Source of the DNA: Pseudogulbenkiania sp. MAI-1
GTDB lineage: Bacteria; Pseudomonadota; Gammaproteobacteria; Burkholderiales; Chromobacteriaceae
Reading direction: 5' to 3'
Assembly (NCBI RefSeq): GCF_000527175.1
Contig: NZ_AZUR01000001.1
Location: 841,011 to 905,010, forward strand
DNA: 64,000 nucleotides
Shown here piece after piece: positions 8,782 through 17,023 of this stretch (the stretch's first letter is position 1; each line of letters starts with the position of its first letter). Both the position numbers and the translations under genes were made by a program. A model generated the notes under the pieces. That model did no database searches. It was not told the DNA's origin and saw only the letters and a program-made list of their open reading frames with translations.

Positions 8782-9723
8782 TCAGCTTTGCATGATCAGC
8801 TGATTGCCGCCGCGTGCCTGGGCCACCTGCAGTGCCAAATCCATTCTTTCCAGCATCGCCTTGGGCGAGCGCTCCTCCTGCCGTAGGCTGCTGCCGCCGA
8901 TGCTGGCGGTGTGGTGTTCTTCCTTGCCGTTGCGCACCAGCGTGAGCTGCGACAGCGAGCGGAGCAGGCGCAGGGCAAGCAGTTTGCTGCCGTCCAGCGT
9001 GGTGTTGGGCAGTATCATCACCAGTGCGCCGTCTTCCCGTTTGGCGATCAGGTCGCTCTCGCGCGAGGCCTGAATGCACAGGCTGCTGGTCAGCTGGTGC
9101 AGGTGGGTCAGGTTGCTGTCCTTGCTGGTGTCTTGTCCCGCCGTCTGTGGCGGTTCGTCCAGCCGCAGCAACAGGCCGGCCAGCGGGCTGCCGTAGCGAT
9201 GAGCGCGTCCTACCTCGGTCTGGGTGTTGCTCATCAGCGAGCGGATGCCCATCACGCCGCTGACCGAGTCTTCCAGTTCGTGCTGCTGGATTTCTTCGCG
9301 CAGGGTCTTGACCAGCTTGAGGGTACGGTTGAGCAGTTGGCGCTCGTAGTCGAGCAATTGGCCGAGGATCTTGTTTTCCGACTGATCGCTGAAACTGACC
9401 ACCAGGACCGGACGGTCGGTCTGCGGCAGGCGGCGCATCAGCAGCGACACCTGGAAGGGGCGGCCGCTGGATGAGCGCAGTACGCAAGGATAGTTGTAGA
9501 GCATGCCGCGCTGCTCCAGCGCCTGCATCAGCGTGCGGCCGTCCGGGTCGTCGGCGAGGAAAGGGAAGAACGGCTGGCCGGCCAGTTCGTTGTAGGGTAC
9601 GCCGAGCAGGATGGACGACAACTGGTTGGCATGAACGATGCGGTTGGTGTCGGCATCGATCAGCAATACCCCACCGGGCAAAGTGTCGATGAGCGGCTGC
9701 AAGACTTCTTCTGATAGCTTCAT
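8782..9723 (-). CDS. PAS protein with degenerate GGDEF domain, candidate c-di-GMP receptor
   Basis: A 313-aa cytoplasmic protein. A PAS domain (about 10-115) is followed by a coiled linker and a GGDEF-fold domain (about 150-313). The catalytic GG(D/E)EF motif is replaced by EDGAL (230-234), so cyclase activity is unlikely. The I-site RxxD is kept as RESD (221-224), at the canonical spacing. PelD shows that such a domain can serve as a c-di-GMP receptor; that role is inferred here. The start at ATG 9723 follows GAGGA and begins the conserved PAS region. A cyclase with an intact site lies 193 bp upstream on the same strand. Confidence 0.8.
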   Translation of the reverse strand: MKLSEEVLQPLIDTLPGGVLLIDADTNRIVHANQLSSILLGVPYNELAGQPFFPFLADDPDGRTLMQALEQRGMLYNYPCVLRSSSGRPFQVSLLMRRLPQTDRPVLVVSFSDQSENKILGQLLDYERQLLNRTLKLVKTLREEIQQHELEDSVSGVMGIRSLMSNTQTEVGRAHRYGSPLAGLLLRLDEPPQTAGQDTSKDSNLTHLHQLTSSLCIQASRESDLIAKREDGALVMILPNTTLDGSKLLALRLLRSLSQLTLVRNGKEEHHTASIGGSSLRQEERSPKAMLERMDLALQVAQARGGNQLIMQS

Positions 9724-9916
9724 GGCATCGTCCTCGGCTGTGGCCGTCCCCCGGCCACATCCCCTGCGACCCCGCTCAGGGGCTCGTCGAAAAACCGGTC
9801 GTTCGGCCGATAGCGGCCACGCACCGCCTGCACTTTCGCCGTGCTCCCTGGTTCTATTCCAAGCGCCGCTTCGGACCGCTTGCTTCCGATCGCGGCGCAA
9901 CGGTTTTCAGGTGTCT

Positions 9917-11845
9917 TCAGGGCTCCAGACAGTTGAGTGCCCGGGCGGGGACGACGCGGTTGCGTCCTGTTTCCTTGGCCTGGTATAGCGCCAGGTCGGC
10001 CAGCTTGAACAGCCGGCCTATCATCAGCGGCCTGTCCTGTGGACTCCAGCAAGACACGCCGATGCTCAAGGTCACCCTTATCTTGTCATCATGATAGTTG
10101 ATGATCAGTTCGGCGATTGTGCGTTTGACCTTTTCGGCCAGTTCGATCGCCTGGGTGTAGTCGTATTGCGGCATCAGGATGGCGAACTCTTCCCCTCCCA
10201 GCCGGCCCAGCTGCTGCGGTTCGGTCAGGCAGCTTTCGCAGGCCATGGCGACCTGCTGCAGCACGAGATCGCCGGCATCGTGGCCATAGGTGTCGTTCAC
10301 CAGCTTGAACATGTCCAGGTCGATGATGGCGAGGCTGAGCGGTGTGCCCTGGCGTAGCGCCTGGCGATACGCCTGCTGCGCCTGCTGCAGGAAGTGCGGG
10401 CGGTTGGCGACACCGGTCAGGTCGTCGTGGGTGGCGCGCTCGTACAGTTCGTGCTGCATCTCCTGCAGCTGCTTCACCAGCCGTTCGGTCTCCTGCTTTT
10501 CCCGCTCCAGCTGCTGGCTATGGCTCATGCGTTCGCTGATGTCGACCACGCTCATGACGATGCTGTGGTGGTCGTTGAAGCGGACACGGCGCATCGAGAC
10601 CTGGGACCAGAAGGTCTTGCCGCTACCGTCCAGCAGCTGGATTTCGCGGTCGCTCACCCCCACTCCCTGATCGAGCAGGCTCTCACAGTCTTCCACCTCG
10701 GCCGGATCGGCGAGCAGGCTGAGGATGTTGCGGCCGACCAGTTCGGAGGTGTGCAGGCCGAACAGACGCCCCGCCGCCATGTTGGCGGTGGTGACTTCAT
10801 GCTTGTCTGGGTGGAGGATCAGCACGCCGACCTGGATGGTGTCGAGCAGCGCCTGCAGGTCCTGGTGCGTGGACGATAGCTTGTGCAGCTTGTTCTTCAG
10901 ATTGGTGTTGGAGAGCGATAGCAGTGCGGCATGCTCGTCCATGCGCTGTCGTTCCATCTGCGCCTGGCGGTGCAGGTGGTTGCCGATGATGCCGAAAAAG
11001 ATCAGCAGGGTGCTCAACAGGCTGCTGCCCAGCAGCAGCAGCGGCAAGCTGTGATCGGTGCTCCAGGTTTCGCCGGTGGAGACGAACGACTTGAGCCGCA
11101 GCGGGATCGACGGGATGAGCTGGGTCGCCTCCACGCGGGAGGGGGGCTGCAGTGTCAGCCACTGTGCCAGCTGCTGCAGCACTCCCGGTGGTTCGATCTG
11201 GGCCGGGTCGGCGGTGGACTGGACTAGCAGCTGGCCGGCGGAATTGAGCAGCTGGAGCTGGCTGCCGGGGCTGTTGCGTAGCAGCGTGGGTAGCCAGCCG
11301 GTGGCATTGAAGCTCCCGTAATAGACCCCCTCGCAGCCCACTTTGCTGCAGGCGGGGAGCAGGAAGGGGATGCGTTTGCTGACGGAGAATTGCAGCGGCG
11401 GCGGGATCAGCACGAAAGCCTCCTTCTCCACCGGGAGGGCGCCGAGTTGCCGTGCCTGTTCCTGGATGTGGCGGGGTGGGCGGCTGCTGCCCTTGGTCAG
11501 CGAGTACGGCGTGCCCTGTGGCGGGATCAGCCAGAGCTCGTCCAGATTGTCGATCGGCTGGGACAGCAAGGCGGTGCTGCCGGATTCCGCGGTGTGTTGC
11601 TGCAGAGCTCGTTTGAGCAAGGTGAACTGCTGCTCGAACTGGATGCTGGCCAGATTGAGCTGGGCCTGCGCCATGTGCCGGGCATGTTCTTCGATCGAGA
11701 GGGAGCGCGCGCGCAACAGGGCCGCTGTCATCAGCCAGATCAGGGTCAGGCAAAACAGCAGCAGGCCGAGCAAGTGGGCACGCCACTCACGGCGAAGCCG
11801 GTGGCCGATGAGCTTTGGCTCATCCGTGGTCATGGTGGGGCTCAT
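9917..11845 (-). CDS. Membrane diguanylate cyclase with periplasmic domain, PAS and GGEEF
   Basis: A 642-aa protein. One transmembrane helix lies near residues 25-45, a periplasmic sensor of about 220 residues follows, and a second helix lies near 268-292. A PAS domain spans about 330-450 and a GGDEF domain covers the last 170 residues. The active site LGGEEFAILMP is intact. The position of the I-site reads TEPQ rather than RxxD, so product inhibition is probably lost. The periplasmic domain holds the sequence CSKVGCEGVYYG, two cysteines that could form a disulphide. The ligand is unknown. An alternative ATG sits four codons downstream of the chosen start. Confidence 0.88.
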   Translation of the reverse strand: MSPTMTTDEPKLIGHRLRREWRAHLLGLLLFCLTLIWLMTAALLRARSLSIEEHARHMAQAQLNLASIQFEQQFTLLKRALQQHTAESGSTALLSQPIDNLDELWLIPPQGTPYSLTKGSSRPPRHIQEQARQLGALPVEKEAFVLIPPPLQFSVSKRIPFLLPACSKVGCEGVYYGSFNATGWLPTLLRNSPGSQLQLLNSAGQLLVQSTADPAQIEPPGVLQQLAQWLTLQPPSRVEATQLIPSIPLRLKSFVSTGETWSTDHSLPLLLLGSSLLSTLLIFFGIIGNHLHRQAQMERQRMDEHAALLSLSNTNLKNKLHKLSSTHQDLQALLDTIQVGVLILHPDKHEVTTANMAAGRLFGLHTSELVGRNILSLLADPAEVEDCESLLDQGVGVSDREIQLLDGSGKTFWSQVSMRRVRFNDHHSIVMSVVDISERMSHSQQLEREKQETERLVKQLQEMQHELYERATHDDLTGVANRPHFLQQAQQAYRQALRQGTPLSLAIIDLDMFKLVNDTYGHDAGDLVLQQVAMACESCLTEPQQLGRLGGEEFAILMPQYDYTQAIELAEKVKRTIAELIINYHDDKIRVTLSIGVSCWSPQDRPLMIGRLFKLADLALYQAKETGRNRVVPARALNCLEP

Positions 11846-12003
11846 GAGTCATCCCAGCGCAATGATGTTTGAATCATAAGCCGTTCCACGGCGGATGGAA
11901 AATGCCAGGTGGAACAGGCCTGATTTAAAGATAGACGGTAATTTTTAAAATTTTGTTGATTGTTGAATCAAAGAGGTGTGACGAATACCGAACGAGGGGG
12001 GAC

Positions 12004-12519
12004 TCAGCGCTCCTGGATGGCGCGGCGGTGGCGACGAAACACCCATTTTTCCCACTGCAGATGGGTGGTTTTGTCGAAGGAGGGCTTGATGTCGGCTTGC
12101 AGCAGGAAGCCAGGCTGGCCGTGGGCCGGCTGGCAGTCCACGATGCGCCCCGCCAGCCGCAGGATGAGGGCGGAGTCGCTATTGGGGTAGAGCGTCAGCA
12201 AGACCTGCTCGCCGACGGCATGAGCCGTCGCAGAACGCCAGGCGACGGCGTCGAGGCCGAGCCGGCAAGGGGTGATCGGCGGGCGCTCGGGGTAGCGCGA
12301 GGCGAGCACCAGCTCCAGCGTCAGGTCGATCTTGGCCTCGAGCCGCAGCAACAGCGGGTCGGCGTCGTCGGGCAGCTCGACCGGCGAGGCGAGCAGTTGC
12401 AGCGCCAGCCGGGTCTCGCGGTCTAGCCGCCCCTGGTAGGCGGTCTCGGCCAGCGGCAGGCAGGAGAGAGGGAGGTCGGCATCGAAACTGGCGGTGGCCA
12501 GGGTGGGTAATCCGCTCAT
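12004..12519 (-). CDS. PilZ-like domain protein
   Basis: A 171-aa soluble protein. The C-terminal half has the beta-strand pattern of PilZ domains: a G(E)QVLLTLYP strand, an LILRLAGRIVDC strand, then a GFLLQADI strand and a terminal helix FDKTTHLQWEKWVFRRHRR. The N-terminal RxxxR and (D/N)xSxxG c-di-GMP-binding motifs are not recognisable, so binding is doubtful. It may be a divergent, non-binding PilZ protein. GGAGG precedes the ATG. It sits between serB and two GGDEF-family genes on the same strand, which fits a c-di-GMP-related role. Confidence 0.5.
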   Translation of the reverse strand: MSGLPTLATASFDADLPLSCLPLAETAYQGRLDRETRLALQLLASPVELPDDADPLLLRLEAKIDLTLELVLASRYPERPPITPCRLGLDAVAWRSATAHAVGEQVLLTLYPNSDSALILRLAGRIVDCQPAHGQPGFLLQADIKPSFDKTTHLQWEKWVFRRHRRAIQER

Positions 12520-12543
12520 GCTGTCTTCCTCCCTTTTTATGGC

Positions 12544-13395
12544 TTATTCGAACAGGTTGACGACACCGTCGAGACCGACATGACAGATGGCCACGTCGGC
12601 CTGGGCGCGTACCACCGGCTTGGCCTTGTAGGCTACGCCAATGCCGGCTTCGGCCAGCATTTTCAGGTCATTGGCGCCGTCGCCCATGGCGATGACCTGC
12701 TCCGGCGCGAGCCCCAGCTGCTGGCGTACTTCGATCAGCAGGCGCGCCTTGGCCGCGGCATCGACGATGTCGCCCTTGACGCGGCCGGTGAGCTTGCCGT
12801 TGGCCACTTCCAGCACGTTGGCGAAGGCGTAATCCAGGCCCAGTTCCTCCTTCAGACGCTCGGTGAAGAAGGTGAAGCCGCCGGAGACCAGCATGAAGCG
12901 CACGTCGTTGGCCTTGCAGGCCGCCAGCAGCGTCTCGACGCCGGGGCTCAGCCTGACTCTTTCACGATACACCGTTTCCAGCGCGCTTTCTTCCAGGCCG
13001 GCCAGCAGGGCCACGCGCTCCTTCAGCGAGGCGGTGAAGTCGAGTTCGCCGCGCATCGAGCGTTCGGTGACTTCTGCCACCAGGTGCTTGACGCCGACCA
13101 TGTCGGCGATCTCGTCGATGCATTCGATGGTGATCAGCGTGGAATCCATGTCCGACACCACCAGGCCGAAATCGGCGAAGCGCTGTCCGCTCGGGACGAA
13201 GGCGGCGTCGAGCCCGTGCTGTTCGCAGTAGGCGAGGATGTCGGCGCGGCGGGCGGGATCGGCGCCGTACAGCCGGGCCACGCTGTCCGAAACGCGTTCG
13301 ATCTCGGCGGCGCCGCTCAGTTCGGCGACGGCGGCGAGCGGGCTGGCGGAAAGGAGCGGGGCCTGGACGACGAGGGTGTAGGACGTGGACGACAT
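12544..13395 (-). CDS. serB: Phosphoserine phosphatase
   Basis: A 283-aa enzyme with an N-terminal ACT-like region (about 1-75) and a HAD phosphatase domain. The nucleophile motif is SDMDSTLI (D82, D84). The motif LVSGGFTFFTERLKEELG and the acidic motif MGDGANDLKMLAEAGIG complete the active site. It carries out the last step of serine biosynthesis, phosphoserine to serine. The length fits the long SerB form of beta- and gammaproteobacteria. The PilZ-like gene follows 24 bp downstream. Confidence 0.95.
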   Translation of the reverse strand: MSSTSYTLVVQAPLLSASPLAAVAELSGAAEIERVSDSVARLYGADPARRADILAYCEQHGLDAAFVPSGQRFADFGLVVSDMDSTLITIECIDEIADMVGVKHLVAEVTERSMRGELDFTASLKERVALLAGLEESALETVYRERVRLSPGVETLLAACKANDVRFMLVSGGFTFFTERLKEELGLDYAFANVLEVANGKLTGRVKGDIVDAAAKARLLIEVRQQLGLAPEQVIAMGDGANDLKMLAEAGIGVAYKAKPVVRAQADVAICHVGLDGVVNLFE

Positions 13396-13445
13396 AACTC
13401 GATGATTCGGTTGGGAACGAATCCCGCATTATGCCATGCCTGCGC

Positions 13446-13910
13446 TCACTCGTCCTGCGGCGGCCGGCTCCAGAACAGCAACAGGCGGTCGAGCGACAAC
13501 AAGCCCGGGCCGAAGCAGGCGATGGCGGCGAGCAGCATGCCCCAGTAGTAATGGAACTCGCGCGCGGTCTCGGTCAGCCCCGGGTAGCTGATCACCGCCA
13601 TGGCGTTGACCACGAACAGGCCGGCGGCGGCAAAGCGCCCGGTGAGGCCGATGGCCAGGAGCGGCGGGAAGAACAGCTCGCCGAAGGTGCCCAGCGCGGC
13701 GGCCATGGGCGGCGGCAGCAGCGGCACGTGGTACTCCTCGGTGAACAGCAGCAGGGTGGTGTCCCAGTCGTCGATCTTGGTCAGGCCGGATTTGAAGAAC
13801 ACGTTGGCCACCCACAGCCGCAGGAACAGCAGCAGCAGCGGCTGCAGGCCATCGGCGAGGCGGACCAGCGGCGCGGCCAGTTCCTCGATGCGCAGGATCA
13901 GTGTTTTCAT
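13446..13910 (-). CDS. DoxX-family membrane protein of the bufferin/gig operon
   Basis: A 154-aa protein with four predicted membrane helices and the DoxX-type motif WVANVFFKSGLTKIDDWDTT near residue 35. It is the last gene of the precursor-MNIO-DUF2063-DoxX operon. The same arrangement is known as the gold-induced gig operon (gigPABT) of Cupriavidus. The protein's role is unproven; an electron-transfer or membrane step in peptide maturation or metal handling is plausible. Its ATG overlaps the stop of the preceding gene (ATGA), a sign of translational coupling, and this fixes the start. Confidence 0.85.
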   Translation of the reverse strand: MKTLILRIEELAAPLVRLADGLQPLLLLFLRLWVANVFFKSGLTKIDDWDTTLLLFTEEYHVPLLPPPMAAALGTFGELFFPPLLAIGLTGRFAAAGLFVVNAMAVISYPGLTETAREFHYYWGMLLAAIACFGPGLLSLDRLLLFWSRPPQDE

Positions 13911-14683
13911 GGCGAGTCTCCCGGTGGCAGCGTGATGGAAGACAACAGGGCGCGTTCGAACAGCAGGCCCAGGGTTGCTTGCAGGTCGAACGCCTCGTCC
14001 TGCCGCAGTGCCGCGTCGGTGGCGGCTTCCAGCGTGGCGTTCTGCTGCAGCGCGAGCAGGAAGGCGGCCGGCGCCGGAGGCAGGGCCTCGACCCGGACGG
14101 CGCCGGCCGAGCGTGTCACCAGCGCCGTCTCGGCACAGCCGTCGAGCTGGTTCGGTAAGGCGATGCCGCTGCTGGGCTGGTGCGCGAGCCAGATAGTGGC
14201 GACGGGCCAGGGCGAGGCGATCAGCGCCATGTCGTCGGCCAGCGCGAAGCGCAGTTCGCCCCAGCGCTCGGGCGGCGTGGCGGCCAGCGCGGCCAGCTCC
14301 GGCGGCGCGCCGTCGGCGGCGTAGTAGAGGCGGTGCGCCTGCCATTCCAGGCGCGCCACGTCGGCCAGGTAGGGCAGGTGGCGGACGTGCTCGAAGCCGT
14401 CGAGGAAGTCGCCGAACGCCGCGCCGTAGCGGTGCAGGTTGCCGGAATGCGAGGCGTGACGCTTGACGTATTCGCGCGCCAGCGCGCGGAAGAACTCCTC
14501 GCCGACCAACTGGCCCAGCACCGGGTAGGCGTAGGCCAGCGTGTCGATCAGGCCGACGCGGTAGTTGTTGCGGTACACCGCCAGCCCGGCTGGATCCAGG
14601 CCGAGTGCCGCCGGCGGTTCGCGCCGCTCGGGGTCGGCGATGGCTTCCAGCAGCGCGGCCGACCAGTCAGACCAGGACGTCAT
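13907..14683 (-). CDS. bufC: DUF2063 partner protein of the MNIO enzyme (BufC/HvfC type)
   Basis: A 258-aa protein. The N-terminal block with GLAVYRNNYRVGLIDTLAYAYP and the motif GEEFFRALAREYVKRHASHSGNL define the DUF2063 family. These proteins bind the precursor peptide and assist DUF692 iron oxidases during RiPP maturation. The start at 14683 begins MTSWSDWSAALL and overlaps the upstream MNIO gene by 17 bp. The C-terminal half (about 150-258) is the less conserved winged or LysM-like region of the family. The gene symbol follows bufferin nomenclature and is assigned by context. Confidence 0.88.
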   Translation of the reverse strand: MTSWSDWSAALLEAIADPERREPPAALGLDPAGLAVYRNNYRVGLIDTLAYAYPVLGQLVGEEFFRALAREYVKRHASHSGNLHRYGAAFGDFLDGFEHVRHLPYLADVARLEWQAHRLYYAADGAPPELAALAATPPERWGELRFALADDMALIASPWPVATIWLAHQPSSGIALPNQLDGCAETALVTRSAGAVRVEALPPAPAAFLLALQQNATLEAATDAALRQDEAFDLQATLGLLFERALLSSITLPPGDSP

Positions 14684-15503
14684 GCGGCACCTCCTGCAGG
14701 ATGGTCTGCGCCTTGTCGGCCTCGCCACGCAACACCTCGAGCGGGGGAATGTCGATGTCCCATTCGATCAGCGTCGGACGCGGGCCGAGCCGGGCGATGG
14801 TGTCGCGATAGAGCTGCCACACTGCCGGGTAGACCGGCCGGCTGTGGGTGTCGACCAGCATGCCGTCGCGCTCGGAGTAGCCGGCGAGGTGGATCTCGCC
14901 GATGGCGTCGGCCGGCAGCGCGGCGATCACCGCCCCCACGTCGGTGCCGAGGTTGACCTGGTTGACGTACAGGTTGTTGAGGTCGAGCAGGATGCCGCAG
15001 CCGGTGCGCTTGACCAGTTCGGCCAGGAACTCGCCTTCGTGCATTTCATTGCCGGGGTATTCGACGTAGCTCGACAGGTTTTCCAGCAGGATGGGCCGGC
15101 CCAGCACGTCCTGGGTCTCGGCGACGTGGGCGCTGACGGCGTCGAGTGCCGCGCGGGTATAGGGCAGCGGCAAGAGGTCGTTGACGAAGCGCTGCGCCGA
15201 GTGGTTGAGGCACAGGTGCTCCGACACCGCCGCTGGCTCGATGGCGTCCACCAGCCGTTTCAGCGAGGCGAGATGGCTCGCCTCCGGGCGCTCCGGCGAA
15301 CCCAGCCCGAGGCCGACGCCGTGCAGCGACAGCGGGTAGCACTCGGCCACGCGGCGCAGCATGGCGAGCGGCTGGCCGCCGTCGAAGAAGTTTTCGCTGT
15401 GCACTTCCACCCAGCCCAGTTCGGGCTGCTGCCGTAAAACCTCCTGGTAGTGCGGGGCGCGCAGGCCGATGCCGGTGCGGATCGGGAGTCGTGTCGGGGG
15501 CAT
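14667..15503 (-). CDS. bufB: Multinuclear non-heme iron-dependent oxidase (MNIO, DUF692)
   Basis: A 278-aa TIM-barrel enzyme of the MbnB/TglH/HvfB family. Conserved metal-ligand segments are visible in order: RAPHYQEV, WVEVHSENFF, SEHLCLNHS, LENLSSYVEY, LDLNNLYVNQ, GEIHLAGY and EWDIDIP. Family members use two or three iron ions and O2 to modify cysteines of a precursor peptide; in bufferins the product is a thiooxazole. Two Cys-containing precursor genes lie 69 bp upstream, so those are the expected substrates. The exact modification here is inferred. Confidence 0.92.
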   Translation of the reverse strand: MPPTRLPIRTGIGLRAPHYQEVLRQQPELGWVEVHSENFFDGGQPLAMLRRVAECYPLSLHGVGLGLGSPERPEASHLASLKRLVDAIEPAAVSEHLCLNHSAQRFVNDLLPLPYTRAALDAVSAHVAETQDVLGRPILLENLSSYVEYPGNEMHEGEFLAELVKRTGCGILLDLNNLYVNQVNLGTDVGAVIAALPADAIGEIHLAGYSERDGMLVDTHSRPVYPAVWQLYRDTIARLGPRPTLIEWDIDIPPLEVLRGEADKAQTILQEVPHDVLV

Positions 15504-15572
15504 GGTCGGCTTTCGGATGGAGGGTATCTTCGGCCCGGCGTCACAGTAGGCGCCGGGCCGAAGGCGGAAGGC

Positions 15573-15836
15573 TTACTTCTTGGCGGGCTGCATCATGCCG
15601 CCCATCTTCTCGCAGCTACCTTTGGCGACGTATTTCCAGTCGTTCGGGTCCTTGTCTACCTTGGCTTGGCCGGCGCAGGAGTGGGTGCCGGCAGCCGAGG
15701 CGCAGTCGTTCTGGCCTGCCTTGGCGATGCCGTAGCATTTTTCCTTCTCGGCGGCGCTGGCCGGGGCGGCGGCAAGGGTGCCCAGCGCGACGACGGCGCC
15801 GAGGGCGGAGGCGATCAAGGTACGGGTAGTGTTCAT
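15573..15836 (-). CDS. bufA: Bufferin-type precursor peptide 1 (DUF2282)
   Basis: An 87-aa Sec-exported peptide: signal segment 1-28 (cleavage near ASA-A) and a mature part with four cysteines at C34, C45, C54 and C75. The core pattern KCYGIAKAGQNDCASAAGTH and the C-terminal GSCEKMGG are DUF2282 features. It is the likely substrate of the adjacent MNIO enzyme, giving a metal-binding modified peptide in the periplasm. It differs from its upstream twin at about 15 positions, with all cysteines in register. A GGAG-type ribosome site precedes the ATG. Confidence 0.9.
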   Translation of the reverse strand: MNTTRTLIASALGAVVALGTLAAAPASAAEKEKCYGIAKAGQNDCASAAGTHSCAGQAKVDKDPNDWKYVAKGSCEKMGGMMQPAKK

Positions 15837-15887
15837 GGCGTTGCTCCTGTCTGTTGAGGGAGAGGTGGCGCGGCGCGCCGGGAAGCC

Positions 15888-16151
15888 TTACTTCTTGGCC
15901 GGCTGCAGCGTGCCGCCCATCTTTTCGCAACTGCCCTTGGCGACGAATTTCCAGTCGTTCGGGTCGTTGTCGACCTTGGACTGGCCGGCGCAGGAGTGGG
16001 TGCCGGCGGCCGAGGCGCAGTCGTTCTTGCCGGCTTTGGCGACGCCGAAGCACTTTTCTTTTTCTGCCGCCATGGCCGGGGCGGCGGCGAGGGTGCCGAG
16101 CGCGACGACGGCGCCGAGGGCGGAGGCGATCAGGGCACGGGATGCAGTCAT
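15888..16151 (-). CDS. bufA: Bufferin-type precursor peptide 2 (DUF2282), tandem paralogue
   Basis: An 87-aa peptide aligned end to end, with no gap, to the next gene. Its signal peptide (1-28, ending AMA) and four cysteines (34, 45, 54, 75) are identical in position. Substitutions are mostly conservative (Y35F, I37V, Q42K, K62N, Y69F) apart from the residues before the C-terminal QPAKK (MM to TL). It is the first gene of the operon, 51 bp before the second precursor, so a tandem duplication is the simplest origin. Expression of both from one promoter upstream of 16151 is likely. Confidence 0.9.
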   Translation of the reverse strand: MTASRALIASALGAVVALGTLAAAPAMAAEKEKCFGVAKAGKNDCASAAGTHSCAGQSKVDNDPNDWKFVAKGSCEKMGGTLQPAKK

Positions 16152-16341
16152 GGGAGGGGCTCCTTGTAGAGGTTGGATAATCCGGCCATGTGCCGGACTT
16201 GAGCTTTGGTCGGTCGGCCGGCGGTTTTCTTACAGGTGGCTATCCGGCGGGTTTCGACCCGGCTGCTGATTGGTCAGCTTAGCCCGGCATTCATTACAGG
16301 GATACACGAAAAAAAAGATCAAGCGAGGAGGTTGGACAAGG

Positions 16342-16366
16342 AAAAAGCCGGAAAATCCGGCTTTTT
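16342..16366 (-). terminator. Intrinsic terminator of the queC-queD-queE operon
   Basis: A perfect stem AAAAAGCCGG/CCGGCTTTTT with the five-base loop AAAAT lies 18 bp past the queE stop. The flanking A and T runs make it work in either direction, so it would also insulate the bufferin operon promoter downstream. Confidence 0.85.
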
Positions 16367-16383
16367 GACGAGCGGAACGGGCT

Positions 16384-17013
16384 TCAGCGGATCTGCAGCA
16401 CCTTGTGGGTCTGCACCGACAGCCGCCATTGCGGCTGCGCCATGCAGTAGGCGATGGCGGCGCGGGTGTTGGCGGCGACGTCGGGGCCGTCCATCGGCTG
16501 CAGGTAAAAGTGCTCGAAGGCGAGGCCGGCCACGCTCTCCGGCGGCAGCGTCGGCTGGGGGTAGACCAGCTTCAGCTCGTGGCCGGAGGTTTGCAGCAGC
16601 GGCGCGCCGGCCTTGGGGCTGACGCACAGCCAGTCGATGCCGGGCGGCGCGGCCACGGTGCCGTTGGTTTCCACCGCCACCTCGAAGCCGCGCGCGTGCA
16701 GCGCGTCGATCAGGGCGGTGTCGAGCTGCAGCAGCGGCTCGCCGCCGGTACAGACCACGAACGGCGTGCCGCCGGCGTCGCTCGGCCATTCAGAAGCGAT
16801 ACGCTCGGCGAGCTGCTCGGCTTTCTTGAACTTGCCACCGTCCGGGCCGGTGCCGACGAAGTCGGTATCGCAGAACTGGCAGATCGCCTGGGCGCGGTGG
16901 CGCTCCTTGCCGCTCCACAGGTTACAGCCGGCAAAGCGGCAGAACACCGCGGCACGGCCGGCCTGGCGGCCTTCGCCCTGCAGCGTGTAGAAGATTTCCT
17001 TGACGGTGTACAT
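16384..17013 (-). CDS. queE: 7-carboxy-7-deazaguanine synthase
   Basis: A 209-aa radical SAM enzyme. It begins MYTVKEIFYTLQGEGRQAGR and shows the unusual cluster motif CX14CX2C (GCNLWSGKERHRAQAICQFC) known from Burkholderia QueE. The motif CTGGEPLLQLD contributes to SAM binding. It contracts 6-carboxytetrahydropterin to the deazaguanine ring in queuosine synthesis. It ends the queC-queD-queE operon, 10 bp after queD. The start at 17013 is set by homology; upstream in-frame codons are unconserved. Confidence 0.95.
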   Translation of the reverse strand: MYTVKEIFYTLQGEGRQAGRAAVFCRFAGCNLWSGKERHRAQAICQFCDTDFVGTGPDGGKFKKAEQLAERIASEWPSDAGGTPFVVCTGGEPLLQLDTALIDALHARGFEVAVETNGTVAAPPGIDWLCVSPKAGAPLLQTSGHELKLVYPQPTLPPESVAGLAFEHFYLQPMDGPDVAANTRAAIAYCMAQPQWRLSVQTHKVLQIR

Positions 17014-17023
17014 GGCGTCTCCC

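Noticed and set aside
15573..16151. Tandem repeat array or CRISPR-like structure
   Set aside because: The similarity is explained by two paralogous coding genes with conserved frame, not by short direct repeats.
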